64,000 nt of DNA, from positions 90,178-154,177 of the forward strand of contig NZ_FMHI01000020.1 of NCBI RefSeq assembly GCF_900090145.1. The letters are read 5' to 3'. The notes beneath the pieces were generated by a model. The model saw only the letters and a list, made by a program, of their open reading frames with translations, was not told the origin of the DNA and did not search any database. The DNA comes from Streptomyces sp. WMMB 322 (GTDB lineage: Bacteria; Actinomycetota; Actinomycetes; Streptomycetales; Streptomycetaceae). Below are positions 25,931 through 34,650 of the stretch, in pieces (the stretch's first letter is position 1; every line of letters starts with the position of its first letter). The position numbers and the translations under genes were made by a program.

Positions 25931-27204
25931 GCGGCGCGACCGACGGCGGGCACGGCACGAGCGGGCACGGCCGCGATGCCGGCCCCCGCAACGGCTACAA
26001 GCCGGGCCGGATCTACGGCAACCCGGCCGAGGAACGCGAGTGGGGCAGCGTCGCCGACGTCACGAAGGACGGGCTGCGGGGCGTACGTCCGGGACGTGGC
26101 GCACTCGTGGGCGGACAGGACCTCACCCGCGAGGACGGCCACGGCCCGCCCGCCACCGGGGAGGCGGACACGGGCCGGGACCGTCCGCGGGAGGCGGACC
26201 GTGACACCGCCCCGGCCAGGAGCGCGCCCACGGGCAAGGGCAGGCACCGCCGCGGCCGCAGGCGCGGCCGCAAGGGCGAGCGGACGATGGTGCCGGAAGC
26301 CGAATTCACCTCGTACTACGGCAGGCCGGTGCTCAACCAGCCGGCCTGGAAACCGCTGAACATCGCCGGCTACTTCTTCCTCGGTGGTCTGGCGGGCGCC
26401 GGCTCGGTGGTGGCCGCGGGAGCGGAGCTGACGGGACGGCCCGTGACGGCCCGTGCGCTGAAGACCAGCTCGGCCGTCGCCGTGGCCGGTTCGGCCGCCG
26501 CTCTCATCCACGACCTGGGCCGCCCCGGACGTTTCGCCAACATGCTCCGCGTGTTCAAGCCGACCTCCCCCATGAGCGTCGGTTCGTGGCTGCTCTCGGC
26601 GTACGGACCGGCCTGCGCCGTGGCCGCGGCGTGCGACCTGACGGGCAGGCTGCCACGGGTGGGCCGGGCGGCCGGCGCGGGCGCGGCGCTGCTCGGGCCG
26701 GCCGTCGCCGCGTACACGGCGGTGCTCGCGGCGGACACGGCCGTGCCGGGCTGGCACGAGGGCTACCGCGAGTTGCCCTTCGTCTTCGTGGGCTCGGCGG
26801 CAACGGCCGCCTCCGGCATGGCACTTGCGATGTCCCCGACCGCGGAGAACGGTCCGGCCCGCTCCGCCGCGCTCGCCGGAACCGCGCTGGAGAACGCGGC
26901 GACGAAGGCCATGGAGCGCAGGCTCGGCCTCGTCGCCGAGGTCTACCGCAGCGGCCCGGGCGGGCGCTGGATGCGTGCCGCCGAGACGCTGTCGGCGGCG
27001 GGTGCGGCGGGCGCCGCGCTGTTCGCGGGGCGCAGCCGCGTGGCCGCGGGTGCCAGCGGGCTGGCTCTCGTCGCGGCCTCCGCGTGCACACGTCTGGGCG
27101 TCTTCCACGCGGGACTCGAGTCCTCCAAGGACCCGAAGTACACCGTGGTGCCGCAGCGCGAGCGGATGCGACGCCGCGAGCAGGACGACGCAGCCGCCGG
27201 ATGA
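25927..27204 (+). CDS. NrfD/PsrC-family membrane subunit of the formate dehydrogenase
   Basis: This 425-residue protein has ~120 hydrophilic, Arg/Gly-rich N-terminal residues and then about eight predicted membrane helices from ~142 (AGYFFLGGLAGAGSVVAAGA). The motif LIHDLGRPGRFANMLRVFKPTSPMSVGSW is the NrfD-family quinone-site region. It probably passes electrons to menaquinone. The ATG at 25927 is preferred over a GTG at 25921 because AGGAGG lies 8 nt upstream of the ATG and only 2 nt from the GTG. The first loop may contact the beta subunit (inference). Confidence 0.85.
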   Translation: MSGATDGGHGTSGHGRDAGPRNGYKPGRIYGNPAEEREWGSVADVTKDGLRGVRPGRGALVGGQDLTREDGHGPPATGEADTGRDRPREADRDTAPARSAPTGKGRHRRGRRRGRKGERTMVPEAEFTSYYGRPVLNQPAWKPLNIAGYFFLGGLAGAGSVVAAGAELTGRPVTARALKTSSAVAVAGSAAALIHDLGRPGRFANMLRVFKPTSPMSVGSWLLSAYGPACAVAAACDLTGRLPRVGRAAGAGAALLGPAVAAYTAVLAADTAVPGWHEGYRELPFVFVGSAATAASGMALAMSPTAENGPARSAALAGTALENAATKAMERRLGLVAEVYRSGPGGRWMRAAETLSAAGAAGAALFAGRSRVAAGASGLALVAASACTRLGVFHAGLESSKDPKYTVVPQRERMRRREQDDAAAG

Positions 27205-27208
27205 GCGG

Positions 27209-27280
27209 GCGCTCCCGGGCGGTCCCGGTCCGGACCCGCCCGGGCCCCGTCCGGGAGCGCCCGGGACCGTCCGGGAGCGC
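27209..27280. terminator. Long inverted repeat between convergent genes
   Basis: Twenty-base arms at 27209-27228 and 27261-27280 pair with one mismatch and enclose a 32-nt GC-rich loop that can fold further. The repeat is placed between the convergent formate dehydrogenase and ABC-F genes, so it probably ends transcription from both sides. Confidence 0.6.
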
Positions 27281-27316
27281 CCGGCCGACAGCCGGCCGGG
27301 GCAGCCGCCGCCCGGG

Positions 27317-28990
27317 TCAGCCGTCGCCCGGGTCCGCCAGCAGTTCGCGGATCTCGTCGACGCCGGTCTCCTGAAGCTCCTCCCCCACGAACAGCCAGCG
27401 CGTGATCCCGACCGCCTCCAGGAAGCGCAGATCGTGGGCGGCGACGAGCAGCGCTCCCTCGTACGCGGCGAGCGCACTCGTCAGCTGCCGCACGCCCGAC
27501 GCGTCGAGGTTGTTGGTCGGCTCGTCCAGCATGAGCAGCTGAGGCGCGGGGGCGGCGAGCAGCATGGCGGCGAGTGCGGCCCGCAGGCGCTCCCCGCCGG
27601 AGAGGGTGCCCGCAGGCTGTTCGGCACGCGCACCCTTGAACAGGAAGCGCGCGAGCTGCGAACGGATCTGGTTGACCGTCACCCCGGGAGCCACGCGTGC
27701 CACGTTCGCGGCGACGCTCAACTCCTCGTCCAGCACGTCCAGTCGCTGCGGCAGGAAGCGCAGCGGTACGGACACCTCGACCTCGCCCGACAGCGGTTCG
27801 AGCCGGCCGGCGAGGGTGCGCAGCAGAGTGGTCTTGCCCGCGCCGTTGCGACCCACCAGGGCGACGCGTTCGGGTCCGCGGACCTGGAGGTCCGCTTCGC
27901 GCAGCCTCCCGTACCGGGGGCGCAGCGCCCGCAGTGTCAGCACGGTGCGGCCCGTCGGCACGGCGGTCCGGGGAAGATCCACGCGGATCTTCTCGTCTTC
28001 GCGTACGGCTTCCGCAGCCTGCTCCCGCCGCTCGCGCGCCTCGACGAGACGGTCCTCCTGCACTCCGCGCAGTCTGCCCGCCGACTCCTGCGCCGACCGC
28101 CTCCGCTCCCCGGCGACGATTCGCGGGGCCCGCCGCTGGGCGTCCATCTTCCGGCTGTAGCGCCGCCGTTGTGCCAGCTTGATCTGTGTCTCCGCCAGTT
28201 CGCGCTTCTGCCTGCGTACGTCCCACTCGGCGGCGCGCAGTGTCCGGGTGGCCGCCTCCTGCTGTGCGGCCAGCGTCTCCTGGTACGCGGACCAGCCACC
28301 TCCGTACGAGGTCACCGCCCCGGAATGCAGCTCCGCGATGCGGTCCACGCGCTCCAGCAGTTCCTGGTCGTGGCTGACCACGATCAGGACGCCGGTGCGC
28401 CAGGAGTCGACTGCCTCGTAGAGCCGCCGGCGGGCGAACAGGTCGAGGTTGTTGGTCGGTTCGTCCAGCAGCAGCACGTCGGGACGTTCCAGCAGCAGTG
28501 CGGCCAGACGCAGCAGTACGGTCTCGCCGCCGGAGAGCTCACCGACGGTGCGGTCCAGTCCGGCCTCGGCGAGGCCGAGGGAACCCAGCGTCGCCAGGGC
28601 CCGTTCCTCGACGTCCCAGTCGTCGCCGACCGTCTCGAAGTGCTCGTCGCTCACCTCTCCGGCCTCGATGGCCCGCAGCGCACGGCGCCGTTCGGCGATG
28701 CCGAGAGCCTCCTCGACGCGGAGCGCCGTGTCGAGAGTGACGTTCTGCGGGAGGTGGGCGAGGCTGCCGCCCACGGTGACGGACCCCTGTGAGGGGCGCA
28801 GGTGCCCGGCCAGCAGCCCGAGCAGTGTCGACTTGCCGGAGCCGTTGGCGCCGACGAGGCCGGTGCGGCCCCGTCCGATCGTGAGCGAGAGCTGGTCGAG
28901 GACGGCGGTGCCGTCGGGCCACCGGAAGGTCAGGCCGGAGCAGGTCACGGAGGGGCCAGAAGTATTGGGGGCGGTATCGGCGTTGGTCAT
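27317..28990 (-). CDS. ABC-F family ATP-binding protein
   Basis: This 557-residue soluble protein has two ATPase cassettes and no membrane segments, the ABC-F layout. The first has Walker A GANGSGKS (47-54), signature LSGGE and Walker B VLLLDEPTNNLD. The second has GRNGAGKT, LSGGERLRAAL and LLMLDEPTNNLD. Between them lies an Arg/Glu-rich linker (~240-310), the segment that reaches into the ribosome in ABC-F proteins. Members either protect ribosomes from antibiotics or tune translation. The ATG at 28990 follows a weak GAG site. The upstream leader of about 300 nt could hold an attenuator. Confidence 0.88.
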   Translation of the reverse strand: MTNADTAPNTSGPSVTCSGLTFRWPDGTAVLDQLSLTIGRGRTGLVGANGSGKSTLLGLLAGHLRPSQGSVTVGGSLAHLPQNVTLDTALRVEEALGIAERRRALRAIEAGEVSDEHFETVGDDWDVEERALATLGSLGLAEAGLDRTVGELSGGETVLLRLAALLLERPDVLLLDEPTNNLDLFARRRLYEAVDSWRTGVLIVVSHDQELLERVDRIAELHSGAVTSYGGGWSAYQETLAAQQEAATRTLRAAEWDVRRQKRELAETQIKLAQRRRYSRKMDAQRRAPRIVAGERRRSAQESAGRLRGVQEDRLVEARERREQAAEAVREDEKIRVDLPRTAVPTGRTVLTLRALRPRYGRLREADLQVRGPERVALVGRNGAGKTTLLRTLAGRLEPLSGEVEVSVPLRFLPQRLDVLDEELSVAANVARVAPGVTVNQIRSQLARFLFKGARAEQPAGTLSGGERLRAALAAMLLAAPAPQLLMLDEPTNNLDASGVRQLTSALAAYEGALLVAAHDLRFLEAVGITRWLFVGEELQETGVDEIRELLADPGDG

Positions 28991-29134
28991 GGTGAATCTC
29001 GCAGTCGCGTGCGCAGCGGACAGAAACGTCGTGTGCGAGCACCACGCGGCGACGGAACCGTGAGAAGGGGTGTGGCCCTTGCCCTGCGGAGGGGTGGGGA
29101 CGGCCGATGCCGAGGTCGCATCCACGCGTCGTCA

Positions 29135-29152
29135 CGGGCAGCCGGCTGCCCG
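29135..29152. repeat. 18-bp perfect palindrome upstream of the ABC-F gene
   Basis: CGGGCAGCCGGCTGCCCG is fully self-complementary. It lies 145 nt before the ABC-F start in the 358-nt gap 28991-29348, which otherwise holds no gene that I can support. It may be an operator or part of a leader structure. Confidence 0.5.
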
Positions 29153-29348
29153 GCATGACGGTCGCACGGCAGAGCCGTGGCGCGTGGTGATCGCGGACCT
29201 CAGATGCGCAACGTCCACCTCTATCGGAGACGACAGGACCCGCGAACTCTACCGCGACGGCCGGTGGCTGCGCCGGGCCTTTTCCGGGCCGGAGCGGCAG
29301 GACGAGCCCGGTGCGCAGCCTGTCCGGTCCCGGCTGCGGCAGCGGCGT

Positions 29349-29681
29349 TCAGTACCGGGGCGCGTTGCGTGAGCGCTGAACGCGCGTGCCGCGCCGGTCA
29401 CGGGCGCTCCAGCAGGCCTTGTGCCAGTGCCGTCGGTCGTCCACGTCGCCCAGCCGGGGCCAGGCCACCACATGCGGCACCCCGGGCGGGATCTCCTGGT
29501 CGCAGCCGGGGCAGCGGTACCGCTTGCCCGTCGAGCCGCCGACCTGCCGTACGGCCCAGTCCTCGCCGCGCCACTCCTCGGTGCGCTCCAGCCCGTACCG
29601 CATTGCCGGTCCCCCGTCGCGGCGGTCCTCGGCGGGGGGCTTGGCTGAACCGCCGCGGGGACGGTTTCGACGCGGAGACAC
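29349..29681 (-). CDS. Small conserved actinobacterial protein with Cys-X2-Cys and His/Cys motifs
   Basis: This 110-residue protein has a basic N-terminus (SPRRNRPRGG) followed by a conserved part: TEEWRGEDWAVR, KRYRCPGCDQEIPPGVPHVV and RRHWHKACWSARDRR. The CPGC pair with the downstream HWHKAC could bind one zinc ion, like a small zinc ribbon. I recall close homologues as uncharacterised proteins across Streptomyces. The GTG at 29681 is chosen because GAGG lies 8 nt upstream and the family begins SPRRNRP. It sits alone between the ABC-F and oxidoreductase genes. The function is unknown. Confidence 0.78.
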   Translation of the reverse strand: MSPRRNRPRGGSAKPPAEDRRDGGPAMRYGLERTEEWRGEDWAVRQVGGSTGKRYRCPGCDQEIPPGVPHVVAWPRLGDVDDRRHWHKACWSARDRRGTRVQRSRNAPRY

Positions 29682-29895
29682 GGAACACCTCGGAGGTTCG
29701 GAGGGCGGGCGCTCCCCACAGTAGCCACAGATCCCTTGCATAACCGCAGCACCGGTGCAGGAACGGACCGATAGGGCGAACAGCCGACGCCGCGAGCCGT
29801 TCATCGGAACAATCGGCACCAGCGAGGCCGTGCCCATGGCACGTGTCAGCCGTTAATGCCAGGAGGGGTCCTGACGCTCAAGAGGACGGAGCAGC

Positions 29896-30990
29896 ATGCG
29901 AGTTGGAGCATTCGTGCTGGCCGCACAGTTCCCCGGACAGGGTCAGTGGGAGCCGCTGAACAGAGCGGTCCGTACGGCGGAGACCGTGGAGGAGCACGGA
30001 CTCGATTCCGTATGGCTCGCCGAGCACCACTTCGTTCCGTACGGCGTCTGCCCGTCCGCGGTGACGCTCGCCGCGATGCTGCTGGGGCGCACCCGGCGCA
30101 TCGGAGTGGGTACGGCGGTCTCCGTGCTCCCCAACGCACACCCCGTCGCCCTGGGCGAGCAGTCCGCGCTGCTGCACCTCACTTCCGGAGGCCGCTTCAC
30201 GCTCGGCGTGGGACGCGGCGGGCCGTGGGTGGATCTGGAGGTCCTGGGCGGCGGGCTCGACGCCTACGAGAACGGCTTCCCGGAGTCGCTGGATCTGCTG
30301 CTGCGCTGGCTGCGGGAGCCACGAGTCGGAGCCGACGGCGAGCGCTACCGCTTCCGTGAGGTCGAGGTCGTGCCCCGCTGCGAAGAACCCCTCGCACACG
30401 CACACGCAAACCCCTCCCCTCCCGCGCAGGGCGCCGCGGACGAACCGCCGCCCCGCCGCCCCACGGTCCTCGTCGCCTGCACCTCGCCCGCCTCGGTCCG
30501 CCTCGCCGCGCGGCGCTGTCTGCCGATGCTGCTCGGCATGCACTGCGGCGACGAGGAGAAGGCGGAGACCGTGGCGATGTGGCGGCGTGAGGCCCGCGAC
30601 GCGGGGCACGCCCGTGAGGAGATCGAGCAGGCGGCCTCGCTCCACGTGTCCGCGGGAGTGGCGCAGGTCGGCGATTCCACGACGGAGGCCGTGGAGTCGC
30701 TGACGAAGTCGATGCCCGGCTGGTTCAGCGAGGGGCTCGGCGCCCACCGCACCGTCGACGGACGGGAGCGCACGATGCGCGACCCCCTCGGCTACACCGA
30801 ACTGCTCTGCCGGCTGCACCCGGTGGGCACTCCGCAGCTGTGCGCCGACCGTCTGGCCGCGACGCGCGAGCGCACCGGCATCGACCGCTTCGCGCTTCTC
30901 GTCGAGGGCACGGGCGATCTCGCCTCGACGGAACGCAATGTGCAGCGGCTGGGCGAAGAGGTGCTGTCCCTTCTCCCAGCGGGACAGTGA
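29896..30990 (+). CDS. LLM class flavin-dependent oxidoreductase (luciferase-like)
   Basis: This 364-residue TIM-barrel monooxygenase belongs to the bacterial luciferase-like class, which uses reduced FMN or F420. Typical motifs are the N-terminal strand VGAFVLAAQFPG, the segment LDSVWLAEHHF, RIGVGTAVSVLPNAHPV and RFTLGVGRGG. An insert of Pro/Ala/His-rich residues lies near 165-190. GGAGCAGC precedes the ATG. The substrate cannot be deduced. It converges on the SCO5389-family gene, with a bidirectional terminator between them. Confidence 0.85.
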   Translation: MRVGAFVLAAQFPGQGQWEPLNRAVRTAETVEEHGLDSVWLAEHHFVPYGVCPSAVTLAAMLLGRTRRIGVGTAVSVLPNAHPVALGEQSALLHLTSGGRFTLGVGRGGPWVDLEVLGGGLDAYENGFPESLDLLLRWLREPRVGADGERYRFREVEVVPRCEEPLAHAHANPSPPAQGAADEPPPRRPTVLVACTSPASVRLAARRCLPMLLGMHCGDEEKAETVAMWRREARDAGHAREEIEQAASLHVSAGVAQVGDSTTEAVESLTKSMPGWFSEGLGAHRTVDGRERTMRDPLGYTELLCRLHPVGTPQLCADRLAATRERTGIDRFALLVEGTGDLASTERNVQRLGEEVLSLLPAGQ

Positions 30991-31038
30991 ACCCTCGCGG
31001 CCCGCACCGCCGTTGACGTTGCGCCCGTTCACCCACAA

Positions 31039-31074
31039 CACGCTGCCGCTGCCCACGGGAGCAGCGGCAGCGTG
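31039..31074. terminator. Bidirectional terminator hairpin
   Basis: Perfect 14-bp arms (CACGCTGCCGCTGC and its complement) flank an 8-nt loop. The hairpin is located between the convergent oxidoreductase (ends 30990) and SCO5389-family gene (ends 31111). Confidence 0.75.
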
Positions 31075-31110
31075 GCACAGGAGGACGCCGGACCGACGGA
31101 GCCGGGCGCG

Positions 31111-31503
31111 TCAGCAGTCGCGCAGCGTCGGCGACTGGTTGAGCAGCTGCCCGCGGACGGACGTGAATCGCGCCAGCCTCTCGTCGACCGCTTCGTCCAG
31201 CGGGAAGACAGCGACGCGGTGACAGTTCTGGAAAGCGAGCCGTACTCCGAAGTGACGTTCCAGCGCGCCGCGTATCGCGTCACTGGCGAGAGCACGCAGC
31301 AGCTGGCCGCGGGCCTGCTCGTCCGGTGGCGGCGTCTGGTTGTCGGCGAACTCGCCGCCGTCCACCTTGAGCCGGGCCACCAGGGTACTGATCATCTCCC
31401 AGGCGTACGGGAGAGAGGTACGGACGCAGTCGACGAAGTCACGCTCGTCGACTTCGCCCCGTTCTGCCTGTGCCAGCAGAGCCGGTGAGACGTCGAGCGA
31501 CAT
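31111..31503 (-). CDS. SCO5389 family protein
   Basis: This 130-residue soluble protein matches the conserved Streptomyces SCO5389 family: MSLDVSPALLAQAERGEV, FVDCVRTSLPYAWEMISTL and a C-terminal segment ending SPTLRDC. It is mostly helical with no membrane segment or signal peptide. GAGAGGAG precedes the ATG. It diverges from nucS across 231 nt, an arrangement I recall from other Streptomyces. The function has not been established. Confidence 0.85.
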   Translation of the reverse strand: MSLDVSPALLAQAERGEVDERDFVDCVRTSLPYAWEMISTLVARLKVDGGEFADNQTPPPDEQARGQLLRALASDAIRGALERHFGVRLAFQNCHRVAVFPLDEAVDERLARFTSVRGQLLNQSPTLRDC

Positions 31504-31720
31504 GGGTTCTCCTCTCGCGACCCCAGGGGATACAGGGGTCTACCTGACGGATTGGAAGGGACCCGCTCGGCGCCGGGTGATCACGCGACTCCGTACGGCG
31601 ACACCCCCCATCGTCAACCGTAAGGGGCGGAGAGTGACCGCACCATGCGAATGGGCATACATCCGGCCACAGCCGAAGAGGGCCATCAGGGGGCGAATCG
31701 CATCGCCGGAGCACGTCCAG

Positions 31721-31726
31721 TAGCGT
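31721..31726 (+). promoter_or_regulatory. Putative -10 element of nucS
   Basis: TAGCGT matches TANNNT and ends 8 nt before the nucS ATG. With no ribosome site visible, a leaderless or near-leaderless mRNA is likely. Confidence 0.4.
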
Positions 31727-31734
31727 GACCGCCC

Positions 31735-32406
31735 ATGCGTCTCGTCATCGCCCGGTGCTCCGTCGACTACGCCGGCAGGCTCACCGCTCATCTGCCGTCC
31801 GCTCCACGGCTGATCCTGGTCAAGGCCGACGGATCGGTCTCCGTCCACGCCGACGACCGGGCCTACAAGCCCCTCAACTGGATGTCCCCGCCCTGCACGG
31901 TGAAGGAGTCCGCGGACGAGGCGTGCCCGGTGTGGACCGTGCAGAACAAGTCGGGCGAGAAATTGATCATCACCATGGAGGAGATCCTCCATGACTCCTC
32001 GCACGAACTCGGCACCGATCCCGGACTGATCAAGGACGGCGTGGAGGCGCACCTCCAGGAGCTGCTCGCGGACCGCATGGAGACCCTGGGCGCGGGCTGG
32101 ACGCTCATCCGCCGCGAGTACCCGACCGCCATCGGCCCTGTGGACATCCTCGGCCGCGACGAGACCGGCGCCACCGTGGCGATCGAGATCAAGCGCCGCG
32201 GTGAGATCGACGGCGTCGAGCAGCTGACCCGCTACCTCGACCTCCTCAACCGCGATCCCCATCTCGCCCCCGTCAAGGGCGTCTTCGCCGCTCAGGAGAT
32301 CAAACCGCAGGCCCGCGTGCTCGCCTCCGACCGCGGCATCGGCTGCGTCACCCTCGACTACGACTCGTTGCGCGGCATCGAGGACGACAAGCTCCGGCTC
32401 TTCTGA
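31735..32406 (+). CDS. nucS: Endonuclease NucS (mismatch-specific)
   Basis: This 223-residue NucS/EndoMS cuts DNA near mismatches and is the core of the non-canonical mismatch repair used by actinobacteria lacking MutS and MutL. The N-terminal part (MRLVIARCSVDYAGRLTAHL) is the DNA-binding and dimerisation domain. The C-terminal RecB-like nuclease has the catalytic set Asp in GPVDILGRDE and Glu-x-Lys in VAIEIKRRGEIDGVEQL. The length is typical. It probably works with the sliding clamp. It has its own promoter and stands alone, with a repeat-rich gap downstream. Confidence 0.95.
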   Translation: MRLVIARCSVDYAGRLTAHLPSAPRLILVKADGSVSVHADDRAYKPLNWMSPPCTVKESADEACPVWTVQNKSGEKLIITMEEILHDSSHELGTDPGLIKDGVEAHLQELLADRMETLGAGWTLIRREYPTAIGPVDILGRDETGATVAIEIKRRGEIDGVEQLTRYLDLLNRDPHLAPVKGVFAAQEIKPQARVLASDRGIGCVTLDYDSLRGIEDDKLRLF

Positions 32407-32574
32407 GCAGGCCGCCCCGGCACGCTCCGGCGCCACCGGGGCCGGGGCCGGCCGGACCCGTGCTCAACGTGCACCGGCCAACGGAAATTGAGCCGTTCTC
32501 CCGAAATCTCACGTCCGTACGGGTCGTGCCCTGTCACACGCCTTATGGTTCGACGATCCGCCCGGCAGGTCCGG

Positions 32575-32840
32575 CCAGGGGCTGTCCGGCGGATCTTCGT
32601 GGATCTGCGAGCGGCGTCCGGCGTCGCGCGCCGCAAGGCGCGAGGGTCGTCCTCATACTGGGGTTCCCCATGCCGAAGGGCTGGGGTTCCCCACGCGAAG
32701 CCTTGGGGTTCCCCATGCGAAGCCAGGGGAGGGAGCGTTCGGGCGACCCCGACGACGCAGCGAGGTGCGGTGCCCGGGGCGCCCCCGGACGAAGTCCAGG
32801 GGAGTCGCGAGCCCGCGAAGATCCGCCGGAGCGCCCCTGG
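32575..32840. mobile_element. MITE-like element with 28-bp terminal inverted repeats
   Basis: This noncoding element of 266 bp is bounded by inverted repeats 32575-32602 and 32813-32840 that match at 25 of 28 positions (core TCCGGCGGATCTTCG). The inside holds three copies of TGGGGTTCCCCA-like units and further inverted segments. It contains no transposase. It fills most of the 490-nt gap between nucS and the HoxX-like gene and ends 56 nt before the latter's start. I recall related repeats scattered in other Streptomyces genomes, but no search was done. Confidence 0.6.
32658..32724. repeat. Three direct repeats of GGGGTTCCCC-type units
   Basis: Three 22-23 bp units, each CTTGGGGTTCCCCATGCGAA-like, start at 32658, 32681 and 32703. 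Each unit carries a small GGGG/CCCC hairpin. They lie inside the MITE-like element. Confidence 0.8.
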
Positions 32841-32896
32841 CTTCCGGGGACTGCCGGCGCCGGGAACCTCCCGGCCATTGGACCTGGGAGTGTTCG

Positions 32897-34600
32897 GTGC
32901 GCATCCTGCTCGTGGCAAGTGCCTTCAACAGCCTCACCCAACGCGTGTACGCCGAACTGAGCGACCTCGGCCATCAGTTGGACACCGTGTGCGGCGGCGA
33001 CGAGGACGCCGTACGGAAGTCGGTCCACCGGCACGCCCCGGCGCTGATCGTCGCGCCGATGCTCAGGACGGCCCTCCCGGAAGACGTCTACTCGCGCCAC
33101 GTCTGCCTCATCGTGCACCCCGGACCTCCTGGCGACCGCGGCCCCTCCTCCCTGGACTGGGCGATCGCGACCGGCGCCCGCCACTGGGCGGTGACGGTGC
33201 TCCAGGCGGACGCCGAGATGGACGCCGGGGACATCTGGGCCACGGTCCCCTTCGCGCTGCCCGAAGCCGGCAAGAGCGACGTGTACCGCAACGAGGTGTC
33301 GGACGCCGCGACGGCAGCGGTGAAGCTCGCAGTGGCCCGCTTCGCCTCGGGCACATACAAGCCGCAGCGCCAGGACGAGCTGGGTGCGGAAGTGGTGTGG
33401 CGCCCGTACTTCCGCCAGGAGAAGCGACGGATCGACTGGGCCGCGGACTCCACCGGCACGGTGCTGCGCAAGCTGCGGGCGGCGGACTCCCAGCCGGGGG
33501 TGCTCGACGAACTGCTCGGCGAGGAGTGGTTCCTGCACGGCGGACACCCCGAGTCGGCGCTTCCCCTGCGTGGCGCGCCCGGCGAGGTCGTGGCGACGCG
33601 GGCGGGCGCCGTGTGCCGTGCGACGCGTGACGGCGCCGTGTGGATCCCCCAGTTGAGACCGCGCCGCACCCCGGGCGGGCCGGCCACGTTCAGGATGCCG
33701 GCGGTGGACGCGCTCGGCGGGCGCCTGCCGGGGTCGGTGCCGGAACTGCCGGCGCAACTGGAGCCGGGCGCCTGGGGAAGCGGCGGCTGGAGCGACATCC
33801 GCTACGAGCACAGGGGCGACACCGGCTTCGTGTGGTTCTCCTTCCCCGGAGGCGCGATGAGCACCGACCAGTGCCGCCGCCTGCTGGCGGCGTACCGGTA
33901 CGCGCTCTCGCGTCCCACACGGGTGATCGTGCTGGGCAGCCGCCGTGACTTCTTCTCCAACGGCATCCACCTCGGTGTGATCGAGGCCGCCGCCGACCCC
34001 GGCGCGGAGTCATGGGCCAACATCAACGCGATGGACGATCTGGTGGAGGCCGTCCTGCGCACGACGGACCGGCTGGTCGTCGCCGCGCTGGGCGGCAACG
34101 CCGCGGCCGGCGGCGTGATGCTGGCACTCGCCGCGGACGAGGTGTGGTGCCGGGAGGGTGCCGTCCTCAACCCGCACTACCGGCTGATGGGCCTGTACGG
34201 GTCGGAGTACTGGACCTACACGCTCCCGCGCCGCGTGGGCCGCGAGACCGCGGAGCGGCTGATGCGGGAGGCCCTCCCGGTGAGCGCGTCGTCGGCCGCC
34301 TGCGCGGGGCTGGTGGACCGTCTGGTGGCCGCCTCGCCCGAGGACTTCGCCGGTGAGGCGTCACGGATGGCGGCGGAGCTGGCACACGCACCGGCATGGG
34401 CGGGCCGCGTCGCCGGAAAGGCCGCCGCGCGGGCACGGGACGAGGCGGTGAAACCGCTGGCGGACTACCGCGCGGACGAACTGGCCGTCATGCACCGGCA
34501 GTTCTTCGGCCCCCACGAGCCCTACCACGCGCTGCGCAGAGCGTTCGTGCGCAAGGAAGCCATGCACGGCACACAGCCGACAGGCACCGCCGGCCGCTGA
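32897..34600 (+). CDS. HoxX-like hydrogenase maturation protein (formyltransferase/enoyl-CoA hydratase fusion)
   Basis: This 567-residue two-domain protein has an N-terminal formyl-tetrahydrofolate-binding transferase-like domain (MRILLVASAFNSLTQRVYAEL, HVCLIVHPGPPGDRGPSSLDWAI) and a C-terminal crotonase-like domain (FFSNGIHLGVIEAA, GGNAAAGGVMLALAADEVW, YGSEYWTYTLPRRVG). This fusion is characteristic of HoxX, which makes the CO ligand of [NiFe]-hydrogenase from formyl-tetrahydrofolate. The GTG at 32897 has GGGAG 8 nt upstream. No hydrogenase genes occur in this window, so the partner must lie elsewhere or the role differs. Confidence 0.8.
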   Translation: MRILLVASAFNSLTQRVYAELSDLGHQLDTVCGGDEDAVRKSVHRHAPALIVAPMLRTALPEDVYSRHVCLIVHPGPPGDRGPSSLDWAIATGARHWAVTVLQADAEMDAGDIWATVPFALPEAGKSDVYRNEVSDAATAAVKLAVARFASGTYKPQRQDELGAEVVWRPYFRQEKRRIDWAADSTGTVLRKLRAADSQPGVLDELLGEEWFLHGGHPESALPLRGAPGEVVATRAGAVCRATRDGAVWIPQLRPRRTPGGPATFRMPAVDALGGRLPGSVPELPAQLEPGAWGSGGWSDIRYEHRGDTGFVWFSFPGGAMSTDQCRRLLAAYRYALSRPTRVIVLGSRRDFFSNGIHLGVIEAAADPGAESWANINAMDDLVEAVLRTTDRLVVAALGGNAAAGGVMLALAADEVWCREGAVLNPHYRLMGLYGSEYWTYTLPRRVGRETAERLMREALPVSASSAACAGLVDRLVAASPEDFAGEASRMAAELAHAPAWAGRVAGKAAARARDEAVKPLADYRADELAVMHRQFFGPHEPYHALRRAFVRKEAMHGTQPTGTAGR

Positions 34601-34650
34601 CGAACCCGCCGTCCGTGCGACACGGTGGTGCCTCGCCCGTCCCGACGCGG

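Noticed and set aside
29177..29743. Plus-strand open frame overlapping the small Cys/His gene
   Set aside because: Its translation is Arg/Pro-rich without motifs, while the minus strand has the conserved CPGC and HWHKAC protein with a good ribosome site.
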